A stretch of DNA of 64,000 bases from the NCBI GenBank assembly GCA_902363335.1, contig CABIZV010000001.1, positions 806,001-870,000 on the forward strand. Direction: 5' to 3'. The stretch's first letter is position 1; each line of letters starts with the position of its first letter. This document shows, piece by piece, positions 53,772-62,280 of this stretch. The notes under the pieces were generated by a model. The model searched no databases. It worked only from the letters and a program-made list of their open reading frames with translations, and was not told the origin of the DNA. A program made the translations under genes and the position numbers. The DNA comes from Enterobacteriaceae bacterium (GTDB taxonomy: Bacteria > Pseudomonadota > Gammaproteobacteria > Enterobacterales > Enterobacteriaceae).

Positions 53772-54674
53772 TTAACCTTTTATTCCGCTGCTGGAGACAC
53801 CCTGGACGAAGTAACGCTGTGCCAGGAAAAAGACAATGATGGACGGCAAAATGGAGATACTTGCCATTGCCAGAATTTCGTTCCACGGCGCGCCCTCGGT
53901 GACGTCGATGGACATTTTCAGCGCCAGCGCAATCGGATATTTATCCACGCTGTAGACATAGATCAGCGGGCCGATAAAGTCGTTCATGGACCACATAAAC
54001 TGGAACAGCGCCACAGAAATAATCGCGGGTTTCAAAATGGGCACCACCACGAACCACAGCACCTGCCAGGAGTTACAGCCATCTATCTGCGCAGCTTCTT
54101 CCATATCACGCGGCACACCGCGTAAAAACTGAATCAACATAAACACGAAGAAACCTTGCGTGGCGAAGGCCGTGGGCAAATATAGCGGAAGATAGCTGTT
54201 GAGCATGCCCATTTCGCGGAACATCAAATACTGCGGAATAAGCAACACGGTACTCGGCAGCAGCATGGTAGTGATGAGCGTGGCGAACCAGAATTTCTTC
54301 CAGGGGATCTCAAAGCGGGCAAAACCGTACGCCACGATAGTGGATGAGATAACGGTCAGGACAACTTTCGGAATGACATATTTAAACGTGTTGATCATGT
54401 AGTGGCCGAAGTTATATTCCGTCCCGGTTTTCCAGCCGTTAATGAAGCCATCCCAGGTCGCGTGAACGGGCCACAGATTGAGCGTGGTAAAAATTTCATG
54501 GTTGGGTTTAAACGATGCCGAGAACATCCACACCAGCGGATAGAGCATCATCAGACCGACCACCAGCAAAATAAAATAGCGAAGTGAGCGGCTTATCTTT
54601 TCGCGGCGCAGGGTACGGGCCACTTCGCGCGCGGCTTCCTGCTCGGTAGATGACATTGCTTGCAGCTCAGCCAT
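53772..54674 (-). CDS. carbohydrate ABC transporter permease, TogN-like
   Basis: A 300-residue MalG-type permease with six helices. The EAA loop is DMEEAAQIDGCNSWQVLWFV. The ATG at 54674 with GGGAGG upstream is chosen. The frame stays open to 54818, but that part overlaps the other permease and is not needed. It overlaps the upstream permease end by eight bases, a typical coupled pair. Confidence 0.85.
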   Translation of the reverse strand: MAELQAMSSTEQEAAREVARTLRREKISRSLRYFILLVVGLMMLYPLVWMFSASFKPNHEIFTTLNLWPVHATWDGFINGWKTGTEYNFGHYMINTFKYVIPKVVLTVISSTIVAYGFARFEIPWKKFWFATLITTMLLPSTVLLIPQYLMFREMGMLNSYLPLYLPTAFATQGFFVFMLIQFLRGVPRDMEEAAQIDGCNSWQVLWFVVVPILKPAIISVALFQFMWSMNDFIGPLIYVYSVDKYPIALALKMSIDVTEGAPWNEILAMASISILPSIIVFFLAQRYFVQGVSSSGIKG

Positions 54675-55557
54675 GTTTGCCTCCCTTATCGGCAGAGTAG
54701 AACACCCAGTATTTCGATGACTTAAAGGCGACCGCCGCAAAGACGGCGACAACCAGGAAAAGCACCCATGCCAGCGCAGCACCGTAACCCATATCAAAGT
54801 ACTTGAAGGCGGTGTCATAGATGTAAAGTGAGAACAGATAGGTGTAATAGGTCGGGCCGCCGCCGGTAATCACGTACGGGCCGGTGAACTCCTGGAAGGT
54901 GCCGCTGGTTTGCATAATGAAATTGAAGAAGATAACCGGCGTAATCAGCGGCACGGTCACTTTAATGAACATCTGCCACTTCGACGCCCCGTCGATCATC
55001 GCCGCTTCATATTGCGATTGCGGTACGTTTTGCAAGGCGGCCAGGAAGATAACCATCGCCGAACCAAACTGCCAGACCCGCAGGAGCGTGACCGAGATCA
55101 GCGCCAGCGACGGTTCGCCAAGCCAGTTAATCGGGTCAACGCCGATCACCGCCAGCATGCTATTGAATAGCCCATCAATGGCAAACAACGCCCGCCACAG
55201 CACCGCAATCGCCACTGAACTGCCGAGAATGGAAGGGATGTAGTAAGCCGTACGGAAAAAACCAATGCCGCGGAGCTTAAAGTTGAGGACAAACGCAATC
55301 CCCAACGCAAAAGCCAGCTTGACCGGTATGGTCAGGAACACATAAACGAAAGTGACCGCCATTGATTTCCAGAATAACGAGTCTTCCGTCAGCATATAAC
55401 GGTAGTTTTCTATACCAATAAACTGCGGCGGGCTCATCAAATCATACTGGGTAAAACTTAATAGAAATGATGAAACAAAAGGGAATGCCGTGAATACCAG
55501 CAACCCTATTATATAGGGTGATATCTATGCCAGACCTAATAATTTATTCTCGTTCAT
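54667..55557 (-). pseudogene. TogM-like permease with amber codon at codon 11
   Basis: From the ATG at 55557 the frame reads MNENKLLGLA, then TAG (55525-55527), then ISPYIIGLLVFTAFPFVSSF and on to the normal end, 296 codons in all. Relatives have Trp at that site, as I recall, so a single TGG-to-TAG change is likely. The rest is an intact MalF-type permease with the EAA loop YEAAMIDGASKWQMFIKVTV. The only rescue without suppression is an internal start such as TTG at 55503, which would trim the first membrane helix. The importer is therefore impaired, unless suppression occurs or the base is a sequencing error. Confidence 0.8.
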
Positions 55558-55616
55558 AGATTCCTCTAATATAATAAAGAAACGCAATATCACTCATCGT
55601 CAGGATAGGATGAGGG

Positions 55617-55632
55617 AGTGATCTTTATCACA
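55617..55632. promoter_or_regulatory. candidate CRP site
   Basis: AGTGATCTTTATCACA matches TGTGA-N6-TCACA at nine of ten positions. It lies in the gap between the divergent permease and AraC genes, 60 bases before the permease start, and fits catabolite control of both. Confidence 0.75.
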
Positions 55633-55754
55633 TTTAATAATGGCTAATAAAAATTAGCTGTGAGCACAAGCAAATTAATGAAAAAACATTTCATTTTTTA
55701 AGGATTAAATCCTATAGTCTGGAAATAATTTCTTTTCCTGATGAGGCTATTTCC

Positions 55755-56603
55755 ATGGCACTTCGTCGTCATGCAACCTATTTTCCTGATAATGCGTCAC
55801 TGATGATTAAGCACATCGCTGACCAGGACATCTGCCCACTGCACGCCCACGACTTTTATGAAATGGTGTGCGTCTCCTCCGGTAGCGGGATGCACGTCAT
55901 CGACGGTATCTCGTGGCCGATTAGCTGCGGCTCGGTATTTATCGTGGCGCCTCATGAGGAGCACTATTTTGAGAAAGTGGAAAAGCTCTCCCTGCTCAAT
56001 ATCCTGATTCACCCCGATTTTATGACCGATACCTTGCTTTCGCTATTGACCGACTTCGCGCCTGAGAAACAATTTATGGCGACTCATCAAGCAATTGTAC
56101 ATAGTGCATTTTATACCAACCTATTAAATGAAGAATTAACCCATGATTTACCCCACCGCGCCATCATGCTGGAAACGCTATTTACGCAATTAGCCATATT
56201 CCTGCAGCGTGGTCACGTCAGCCAAACCATCAATAATTATGCTAAAGAAGATTCAATTATTAATCTCCTGAATTACTTACATCACAATTATGCTAACGAT
56301 CAATTAAGTATCGATTACCTGGCACAGAAATTTAATATTCAAAAGCGGATGCTAGAGCGTAAAGTACAATCTATTACCGCACTGACTCCGAATGATTACA
56401 TTACCCATGTCCGGTTATGCCACGCGATGAACCTGCTGGTCACCTCCCAGCAGACGATTACCGATATCGCCTATCAGTGCGGTTTTAACGATAGCAACTA
56501 CTTCTCCCATCGCTTTAAACTGTTCTTTGGCATTCCACCGCGTACCGTCCGCAAATATGGACTGTTTCCGTTGATAAGCCATCGCACGGCTCTTCAGTCC
56601 TGA
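55755..56603 (+). CDS. AraC-family regulator of the pectin-oligomer island
   Basis: A 282-residue regulator of typical RhaS/AraC plan. The N-terminal cupin has the sugar-sensor pattern (LHAHDFYEMVCVSSG, then GSVFIVAPHEEHYF). The C-terminal part has two HTH motifs (LSIDYLAQKFNIQKRMLERK and ITDIAYQCGFNDSNYFSHRF). It is divergent from the permease-ATPase unit and convergent with the GH105 gene, so it probably controls the island in response to an unsaturated sugar. The exact inducer is not known. Part of the gene is AT-rich compared with the backbone. Confidence 0.88.
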   Translation: MALRRHATYFPDNASLMIKHIADQDICPLHAHDFYEMVCVSSGSGMHVIDGISWPISCGSVFIVAPHEEHYFEKVEKLSLLNILIHPDFMTDTLLSLLTDFAPEKQFMATHQAIVHSAFYTNLLNEELTHDLPHRAIMLETLFTQLAIFLQRGHVSQTINNYAKEDSIINLLNYLHHNYANDQLSIDYLAQKFNIQKRMLERKVQSITALTPNDYITHVRLCHAMNLLVTSQQTITDIAYQCGFNDSNYFSHRFKLFFGIPPRTVRKYGLFPLISHRTALQS

Positions 56604-56624
56604 AGTGAAGAGCCTTTGCGCCAC

Positions 56625-57734
56625 TCAGATAAACAGGTTCTGATACTCAATTAACGCCAGCATCGCCATCGCCTGACCGTATGGCATGGTGGTTCGTTCG
56701 ATATTGCGGTAATAGTCGAGATCTTTGCCCATGCCGGTGCCAAATGAGACATGTTGCAATTCACCCTGCGGGGTAATTTGCCGCATCACGCCCTCCGCTG
56801 CCGCAATCCCGGTCGCCAGAAAACGCTTGTCGATATAGCGTTTACGCACCGCTTTCAGAATACCGTAGGCAAATCCCGCCGAAGCGGAAGACTCCAGATA
56901 GGAGGTCGGATCATCGAGCAGCGTATGCCAAAGCCCGCTTTCCCCGTCCTGACGCGCAGCCAGCGCCTCCACCTGCCGCGAGAGTTGTCCCAGCAAGAAT
57001 TCACGTACCGGATCGCCTTCTGGCAGATTGAGCATTTCAATAAAATCAGGGATGGCGACCGTCACCCAACTATTGCCCCGGCCCCACAACGCTTTGGCGT
57101 AGTGATGACGGCCTTCAAAATTCCAGCCGTGATACCAAAGCCCGGTTGGCGCATCGCACAGATACTGCGAATGCAGCAGGAACTGTCGTTTGGCCTCCGC
57201 CACCCACTCCGGTCGGTTAAGCACCAGACCGGCTTTGGCGAGCGGCATGACGCTCACCATCAGCGTATCGTCCCATAGCTGTTGATGATGGGCGTAGTTA
57301 AAGGTCATATGCTGTAAACCGCCAAGCTCAGTGCGCGGCATGTCATACATCACCCAGTTGGCCCAAATCTCGATATAACGCCGCCACGGCGTATGCCCAC
57401 TTTCTTCATAGAGCGCGGCTAGCGTAAGCATAGGCGCCATCGTATTGACGTTTTTAGTCGGCGTACCTTCTTTAAAGCGATCGCTGAACCACTGCTCAAC
57501 GATAGCCTTCCAGCGCGGGTCACGCGTTTGCTGCCAGTATTTCCACAGCCCATAAAGGCCAATGCCATGCGTCCACTCCCATCCGCCCCAGCCTTTGGTA
57601 TCAACCACGCGGCCGTCCGCCAGCGTCATCAGAAATGCGCCATTTTCATCACGAATATTGACCAGCGCATCGATGAGACTTTCCGTGATTTGCACCGTTT
57701 GCGCGGCGCTAAATTGCAGTTGTTTTCTGTCCAT
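56625..57734 (-). CDS. GH105 unsaturated rhamnogalacturonyl/galacturonyl hydrolase
   Basis: A 369-residue cytoplasmic (alpha/alpha)6-barrel enzyme of GH105 (YteR/YesR type), without signal peptide. It removes the unsaturated uronic acid from the non-reducing end of pectin-derived oligomers. The catalytic Asp is expected in QLWDDTLMVSVMP. WGRGNSW and the HGIGLYGLWKYW segment are other family features. GAGGGG precedes the ATG at 57734. It follows the binding-protein gene by eight bases in the ogl operon. Whether it acts on galacturonan or rhamnogalacturonan fragments cannot be told. Confidence 0.85.
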   Translation of the reverse strand: MDRKQLQFSAAQTVQITESLIDALVNIRDENGAFLMTLADGRVVDTKGWGGWEWTHGIGLYGLWKYWQQTRDPRWKAIVEQWFSDRFKEGTPTKNVNTMAPMLTLAALYEESGHTPWRRYIEIWANWVMYDMPRTELGGLQHMTFNYAHHQQLWDDTLMVSVMPLAKAGLVLNRPEWVAEAKRQFLLHSQYLCDAPTGLWYHGWNFEGRHHYAKALWGRGNSWVTVAIPDFIEMLNLPEGDPVREFLLGQLSRQVEALAARQDGESGLWHTLLDDPTSYLESSASAGFAYGILKAVRKRYIDKRFLATGIAAAEGVMRQITPQGELQHVSFGTGMGKDLDYYRNIERTTMPYGQAMAMLALIEYQNLFI

Positions 57735-57742
57735 ATTGCCCC

Positions 57743-59035
57743 TCATTTCATCGGTGCATGTTTGCGTAATGCACGTTTCGCGGTACGTTCGAACTCTTTT
57801 GCCGCATCTTCGGCGCTGATTTTGCCGTAATCAATTCGCTGGGTAAGATCCAGCCAGTACTGTTCTATCTCAGGGTTTTTAAAATACGGCGAGATGTAGA
57901 CGTGGTCAGACGGCATACTTTCTACCAGCTTGAGACCGGTGACCACCGGGTCGTCCGGCTGGGCGAGATTATTTTTTATCACGTAATCAGCGGCTGCTTT
58001 ACTCACCGGGAACCCGCGCTCCAGCCCCATCAGCTGCACGCCTTCCGGCTGATTGACCATGAAATCCAGCAGCATTGCCGCCTCTTTTGGATGCTTTGTG
58101 TTACGGCTGATGGCGAAGATCATCGACGGTTTGATAAACAGCCCGGCATCTTTGGCCCCCGGCAATAACGGATATGGCCCGACTTCCAGCTTCGCAGGCG
58201 GCGTCAGGGTATCTTCATACTTTGCCACCGCTGAGCTCATCAAGTTCGCCCCGCCAAACGCCCCATTGATCCACGGTTTCATTTCAAAAGGTTGTGCTTT
58301 ACCAAACGATTGAATGTACTTCTGGCTCGGTAACACATGTTCTGCCACCAGTTTCTGGTACACCTGGACAAACTCCAGCCACTGCGCCTCGCTATAGGTA
58401 AACGCCCCTTTCTCATCAAGCATCGGCTGATTGTATTTCTGCACCATCCACGAGTTAATGAGCTCCATTGAGGTGGTGACTATCGCTGGATAACAGTTGT
58501 CACCCAACTTCTCTTTAAATACCCGTCCCGCGGCATACAGCTCATCCCAGGTTTTAGGGTAAGCAATGCCCGCCTTTTTCCAGGTTTCGGTGTTGTAATA
58601 CATAATCGGCGCCACCAGCGAGACGGGCAGCCCCTGAACTTTACCGTTGACCGTCACGGTACCGAGTTTGCCGGTATAGTTGTCGAGCCCAACCTCCTGG
58701 CGTAACTGGTTAAGATCGTAGAATCCGTCCCCTGAACGCGAAAATACCTGGATCCAACTCCAATCAAGCTGCATCACATCCGGTTCATTCTTTCCGGCAA
58801 TTTGCGTCGACAGTCGCGACACGAAGCCATCCCAGCCGGTGTATTCCGCTTTGATCTTAATATTGGGGTGTGCCTGTTCAAAAGCGCGAAGGGTTTTTAA
58901 CGTATTCTGGTGACGCGAGTTCGCCCCCCACCAGGACACACGTAAGGTCACCGTATCACCGTCATCCGCCATCACCGGGCCGGTAGATAGCAACGCGCTG
59001 CACGCGAGCAGTACAGAAAAAGCGATTTTTTTCAT
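57743..59035 (-). CDS. oligosaccharide-binding protein, TogB-like
   Basis: A 430-residue periplasmic SBP_bac_1 protein with a signal peptide (MKKIAFSVLLACSALLSTGP, cleavage after VMA). The mature start VTLRVSWWGANSRHQNTLKT is typical of TogB-type binding proteins. It would capture unsaturated oligogalacturonides for the importer. It overlaps the lyase stop by four bases (ATGA), and the GH105 gene follows. The permeases and ATPase sit in a separate unit across the AraC gene. Confidence 0.87.
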   Translation of the reverse strand: MKKIAFSVLLACSALLSTGPVMADDGDTVTLRVSWWGANSRHQNTLKTLRAFEQAHPNIKIKAEYTGWDGFVSRLSTQIAGKNEPDVMQLDWSWIQVFSRSGDGFYDLNQLRQEVGLDNYTGKLGTVTVNGKVQGLPVSLVAPIMYYNTETWKKAGIAYPKTWDELYAAGRVFKEKLGDNCYPAIVTTSMELINSWMVQKYNQPMLDEKGAFTYSEAQWLEFVQVYQKLVAEHVLPSQKYIQSFGKAQPFEMKPWINGAFGGANLMSSAVAKYEDTLTPPAKLEVGPYPLLPGAKDAGLFIKPSMIFAISRNTKHPKEAAMLLDFMVNQPEGVQLMGLERGFPVSKAAADYVIKNNLAQPDDPVVTGLKLVESMPSDHVYISPYFKNPEIEQYWLDLTQRIDYGKISAEDAAKEFERTAKRALRKHAPMK

Positions 59036-60204
59036 GACAATCCTCCTGTCAGGAGAGCGGAAATATCCGCCAGATAAACGGCGGGTAATCCGTCGCGGTC
59101 AGATGTGTAGAGAACCTGGCGTAGATCCGGGCTAAATGAAGGATGTGGATGGGATGCCTGGCATTGGCCATCAATAACCCGCCAGGAGGTGTCGTGGCGG
59201 GTTATCTTACGGGTATGCTTCACCGCAGGCTCAAACAGATACAGCCACGGGTCGGTGAGCGCCGTGTAGCCACCATTGTCGGTTAAATCGACGGGCGTTC
59301 CGCAGCCATCGCCCACCAGCAGCGTTCCATCATAGTTGCTCATCAGATGCGAACAGGCTGGCATTTCCATCACCTTCTCGCTGCGGCGACTTCCGGCAAT
59401 GGTCTGGCAAATATGGCGTTGATGGGTTTCTTTGTGTAAGGAGACAAACATAATGCGCGAGCCATCCGGCACCCAGAATTCATGGGTGAAGGTTTCATTC
59501 TCCGCCTGACTAATCGGCGCGCTTTTCCCCGTCTGGCGGTCAAACAACCAAATACGATTACGAATAAGATCGTGGGGCCCTTCATGGCAGAACATGATGG
59601 TATCAGTATCATTTGGGCGAAAACCCGGATGTCCCAGCCAGCGCGGTTCTTCAAACAAGACTTCTGAGCGGCCGGAAGCCAGATCGATAATTTCGCAGCG
59701 CGTAGTCGGATTCATATGATATTGGCGCTGAAAATCATCCCAGTCATTTAACGGTAGCCAGGTCTGCGCTGACAGCGACATACCGATCATTTTTCTACCC
59801 GTGCTATCCGGCGCCCATGCGCTGGTGCTGACCCATTGTGCGGGCAATTCGTACAGTACCTGTTCTTGCAGCGTGTCCAGTTCTACCCGCACAATCTGGC
59901 GGTTATGACGCATAAAAATAAGCGCCCGATCGTCGTCGGTTATGAAGCCATCAAAACTGTTATCCCCCTCACCTTCCGTGAGTTGACGCAGCGTATGGTG
60001 TTCGAGATCGAGCAGCCAATAGTTCCAGTTACCCTGATCAACACCGCCGATCAGTAACTGCATCCCTCCTTTTAGAAAGCATTTCTGATAGAAATAGTTA
60101 CGATGAAAAATACGCTCCTGCGGGGTCAAACGCTTCACGCGGACTTGGGTCACAGGATCAATTTGAGATGTAAAGGTCAGCGGAGTGACATCACCCTTTG
60201 CCAT
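59032..60204 (-). CDS. ogl: oligogalacturonate lyase Ogl (PL22)
   Basis: A 390-residue cytoplasmic seven-bladed beta-propeller lyase that cleaves di- and oligogalacturonides by Mn-dependent beta-elimination. Family features include MAKG at the start, TQVRVKRLTP and FHRNYFYQKCFLKGG. The metal-site residues are FCHEGPHDLI and FTHEFWVPDG, then CSHLMSN and DGCGTPVD, ending with HPHPSFSPD. It is the first gene of ogl-(binding protein)-GH105 and is divergent from kdgM. The gap of 394 bases between them holds both promoters. Confidence 0.92.
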   Translation of the reverse strand: MAKGDVTPLTFTSQIDPVTQVRVKRLTPQERIFHRNYFYQKCFLKGGMQLLIGGVDQGNWNYWLLDLEHHTLRQLTEGEGDNSFDGFITDDDRALIFMRHNRQIVRVELDTLQEQVLYELPAQWVSTSAWAPDSTGRKMIGMSLSAQTWLPLNDWDDFQRQYHMNPTTRCEIIDLASGRSEVLFEEPRWLGHPGFRPNDTDTIMFCHEGPHDLIRNRIWLFDRQTGKSAPISQAENETFTHEFWVPDGSRIMFVSLHKETHQRHICQTIAGSRRSEKVMEMPACSHLMSNYDGTLLVGDGCGTPVDLTDNGGYTALTDPWLYLFEPAVKHTRKITRHDTSWRVIDGQCQASHPHPSFSPDLRQVLYTSDRDGLPAVYLADISALLTGGLS

Positions 60205-60598
60205 AGTTTCCTCAATTTCAGCAGTGTTCGGGTTGGTTCAGATGCTCCCGTTGGATAAGGCGTACGGGAACGACCTCAGGATGCCTCTGCGCTTCCACGA
60301 TAACCTTTGAAATAAAGACAAAGCCCGTCTTCAGGATGACGCAATAATTAAGGTTGCTTAAATATCATTAATTATTACGACGATGCTCACATTCTTAATA
60401 CGACAAAGTTCTTTCTTCATATTCCCGACAAAATCATTAAATAATTGGTGATTTATTAAAGGTTTCATCGTCAACGCCGGTGATTAACTACCTGCGATTA
60501 TTCAGCGCAGGTCATTATCAGCAAGTCTGATAAAAACAATGGCGGGCTGAACAGAATGCGCGATGCCATCTTTCTAATAATAAGAGGGAAGTATAAAT
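60205..60598. promoter_or_regulatory. divergent ogl/kdgM control region
   Basis: A 394-base AT-rich gap without genes. TACGACGATGCTCACA (60376-60391) is a possible CRP site (eight of ten). I searched by eye for a KdgR box and saw none with good dyad symmetry, which differs from the usual KdgR-controlled ogl and kdgM genes of pectinolytic enterobacteria. Confidence 0.55.
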
Positions 60599-61354
60599 AT
60601 GATGTCCGGTAAATACCTTTTAGCAAGTTGCGTCTTGTTGACCAGCCATATGGTGCTGGCTGAAGAATATACCTCACCAATCCGCTCGCTCAGCCTTGAC
60701 TACCGGCACGAGTACCGGGTACGTGACCGAACCCATTATGATAAATTAAATATGTCAGCCGCCCTGCCTGATAATTATAATTTTGCCATCGAGACAAAAT
60801 ACAAAACTGGCGGTGATGACACCAAGGATAGAATGTTCAGCGACCCTGTAATTAATGCTGTTGAATTAACCTTGTCGAAATCATTTACGTTCGGCAATTT
60901 TAAAATCGCGCCGTTAATTCAGCCTGAATTTAACTCTGAACGTACCGAATGGAAATTTGGTTTTGTACCGTGGTATACCATTAATGAGAACTGGGCCATC
61001 GGTGGAATGTATCGCTTTGAAATGACCGATTACGCCAACGATCCAGACTGCGGGTACAACGGCGATAAATCCTGTAGCAAAAATAAGCACCGTACCGTGA
61101 ACCGTGGCGATCTTTATCTGCGTTATACCCTCGATCGTTTCTCGACGACCTACAAATTCATCTATAAACACGGTGATGAAATTTTGTGGGGTAACCAGCA
61201 TTACGACTACGAGCAAGAATGGCAGTTTGACTACACACTCGGGGATAAAAAAGAGTGGAAACCGTACGTCACCTTTGGTGATATCGGTCGCTCGTCTACG
61301 TCAACCGAACGTCAGTTCCGTCTGCGTATGGGGGTTGTTTACACCTTCAAATAA
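60599..61354 (+). CDS. kdgM: KdgM-family oligogalacturonate porin
   Basis: A 251-residue outer membrane protein of the KdgM/NanC family of monomeric 12-strand acidic-sugar channels. It has a signal peptide (KYLLASCVLLTSHMVLA), and the mature start LSLDYRHEYRVRDRTHYDKL is the family pattern. Strands alternate (DLYLRYTLDRFSTTYKFIY) and it ends in an aromatic-rich VVYTFK. GAGGGA lies nine bases before the ATG at 60599; a second ATG at 60602 is also possible. It is divergent from ogl. It would let oligogalacturonides enter the periplasm. Confidence 0.9.
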   Translation: MMSGKYLLASCVLLTSHMVLAEEYTSPIRSLSLDYRHEYRVRDRTHYDKLNMSAALPDNYNFAIETKYKTGGDDTKDRMFSDPVINAVELTLSKSFTFGNFKIAPLIQPEFNSERTEWKFGFVPWYTINENWAIGGMYRFEMTDYANDPDCGYNGDKSCSKNKHRTVNRGDLYLRYTLDRFSTTYKFIYKHGDEILWGNQHYDYEQEWQFDYTLGDKKEWKPYVTFGDIGRSSTSTERQFRLRMGVVYTFK

Positions 61355-61362
61355 TCCAATAC

Positions 61363-61416
61363 CCCATAGCTGTGGTTTAGAGCCTATTCCGTCAGGCTAT
61401 GGGGGCGTTTTTTCAC
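61363..61416 (+). terminator. kdgM terminator
   Basis: CCCCATAGC and GCTATGGGG pair around a loop of about 27 bases, followed by GCGTTTTTTC. Confidence 0.65.
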
Positions 61417-61434
61417 ATTGCTGTCGTTTGTTTT

Positions 61435-61460
61435 GGGGCTAGCAATCGGCCCCTTTTTTA
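61435..61460 (+). terminator. second terminator downstream of kdgM
   Basis: GGGGC and GCCCC pair around a nine-base loop and are followed by TTTTTTA. A second stop in tandem with the previous one. Confidence 0.6.
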
Positions 61461-61532
61461 TCCGCTGTGAATCCTGTCAACGCAAAGCAGAAGTGGCACC
61501 TTCGCTGCGAAACAGAGATGTCATGCTTTGTT

Positions 61533-61820
61533 TCAGAGAATGCGTTTGACCGCCTCGCTATATACTTCCGAGCGTTCTCTTTTCCCAACAGAAATCACGA
61601 AGACGACGATCTTCTCGTCTATGACCTGATATACAAGACGATATCCTGAAGATCGGAGCTTAATCTTGTAACAGTCAGGCATACCACGGAGTTTGTTCGC
61701 TTCAATCCAAGGTGACTCAAGTACTTCAGCCAGCTTGGTTTTCAAATGTTTACGTCCCGTCGAGCCCAGCTTTCGCCATTCCTTTAGTGCCCGCTCGTCA
61801 AAATCCAGAAAATACGCCAT
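61533..61820 (-). CDS. RelE-family mRNA interferase toxin
   Basis: A 95-residue RelE/ParE-superfamily toxin (MAYFLDFDERALKEWRKLGS). The core has KLAEVLESPWIEANKLRG, CYKIKLRSSGYRLVYQV and a C-terminal VGKRERSEVYSEA with Arg and Tyr as in ribosome-dependent RelE. It would cleave mRNA in the ribosome A site when free. The start overlaps the antitoxin stop by one base (TGATG), typical of such pairs. Confidence 0.92.
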   Translation of the reverse strand: MAYFLDFDERALKEWRKLGSTGRKHLKTKLAEVLESPWIEANKLRGMPDCYKIKLRSSGYRLVYQVIDEKIVVFVISVGKRERSEVYSEAVKRIL

Positions 61821-62059
61821 CAGAACTCATCCAGCGTCCCACGTACTGGCTTAGGATGACGAAGCCGTTCTTTCACTATCTCCACGAGCTCAGCATCTTC
61901 ATCACTCAGGAGTGTCTGTTTGAACGGCAAGCGTTCATTGTCAGCGATATACTCAAGCATGAGACGAAGCGCTTCAGAGGGAGTTACACCCATTTTTTCA
62001 AGCGCGGCATAAGAACGCGCTTTAAGTTCATCGTCAATACGCAGGCTAATGCTACCCAT
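61820..62059 (-). CDS. RelB-family antitoxin
   Basis: A 79-residue protein with an N-terminal ribbon-helix-helix DNA-binding part (MGSISLRIDDELKARSYAAL, VTPSEALRLMLEY) and a C-terminal acidic tail that should wrap the toxin (LSDEDAELVEIVKERL). It neutralises the following RelE and represses the operon. The ATG follows a GGGGGGAG-type ribosome site. Confidence 0.92.
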   Translation of the reverse strand: MGSISLRIDDELKARSYAALEKMGVTPSEALRLMLEYIADNERLPFKQTLLSDEDAELVEIVKERLRHPKPVRGTLDEF

Positions 62060-62071
62060 TTCTCCCCCCTC

Positions 62072-62094
62072 TTGTAATTACAAATTTCATTATA
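62072..62094 (-). promoter_or_regulatory. relBE -10 element and palindromic operator
   Basis: TATAAT (62089-62094, minus strand) is followed by the perfect 12-base palindrome TTGTAATTACAA (62072-62083), directly before the RelB ribosome site. That fits an autorepressed toxin-antitoxin promoter. Confidence 0.65.
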
Positions 62095-62280
62095 GGTATC
62101 GCACTACAACATGCTTAGAGCAAGTCACGAAGGAAGTCAGAAAAGTAGTCGTAAGAACGGTGAACACAGTCCGCTTTGTGCCAGAAGCTGACATTATTAC
62201 AACTAGCTGATTAACTCTTGGAGGGCTGTCAGAGGTTTAAGCATAAGATTCTCATCCCAGACTATCAACTTTTAAGGTGG

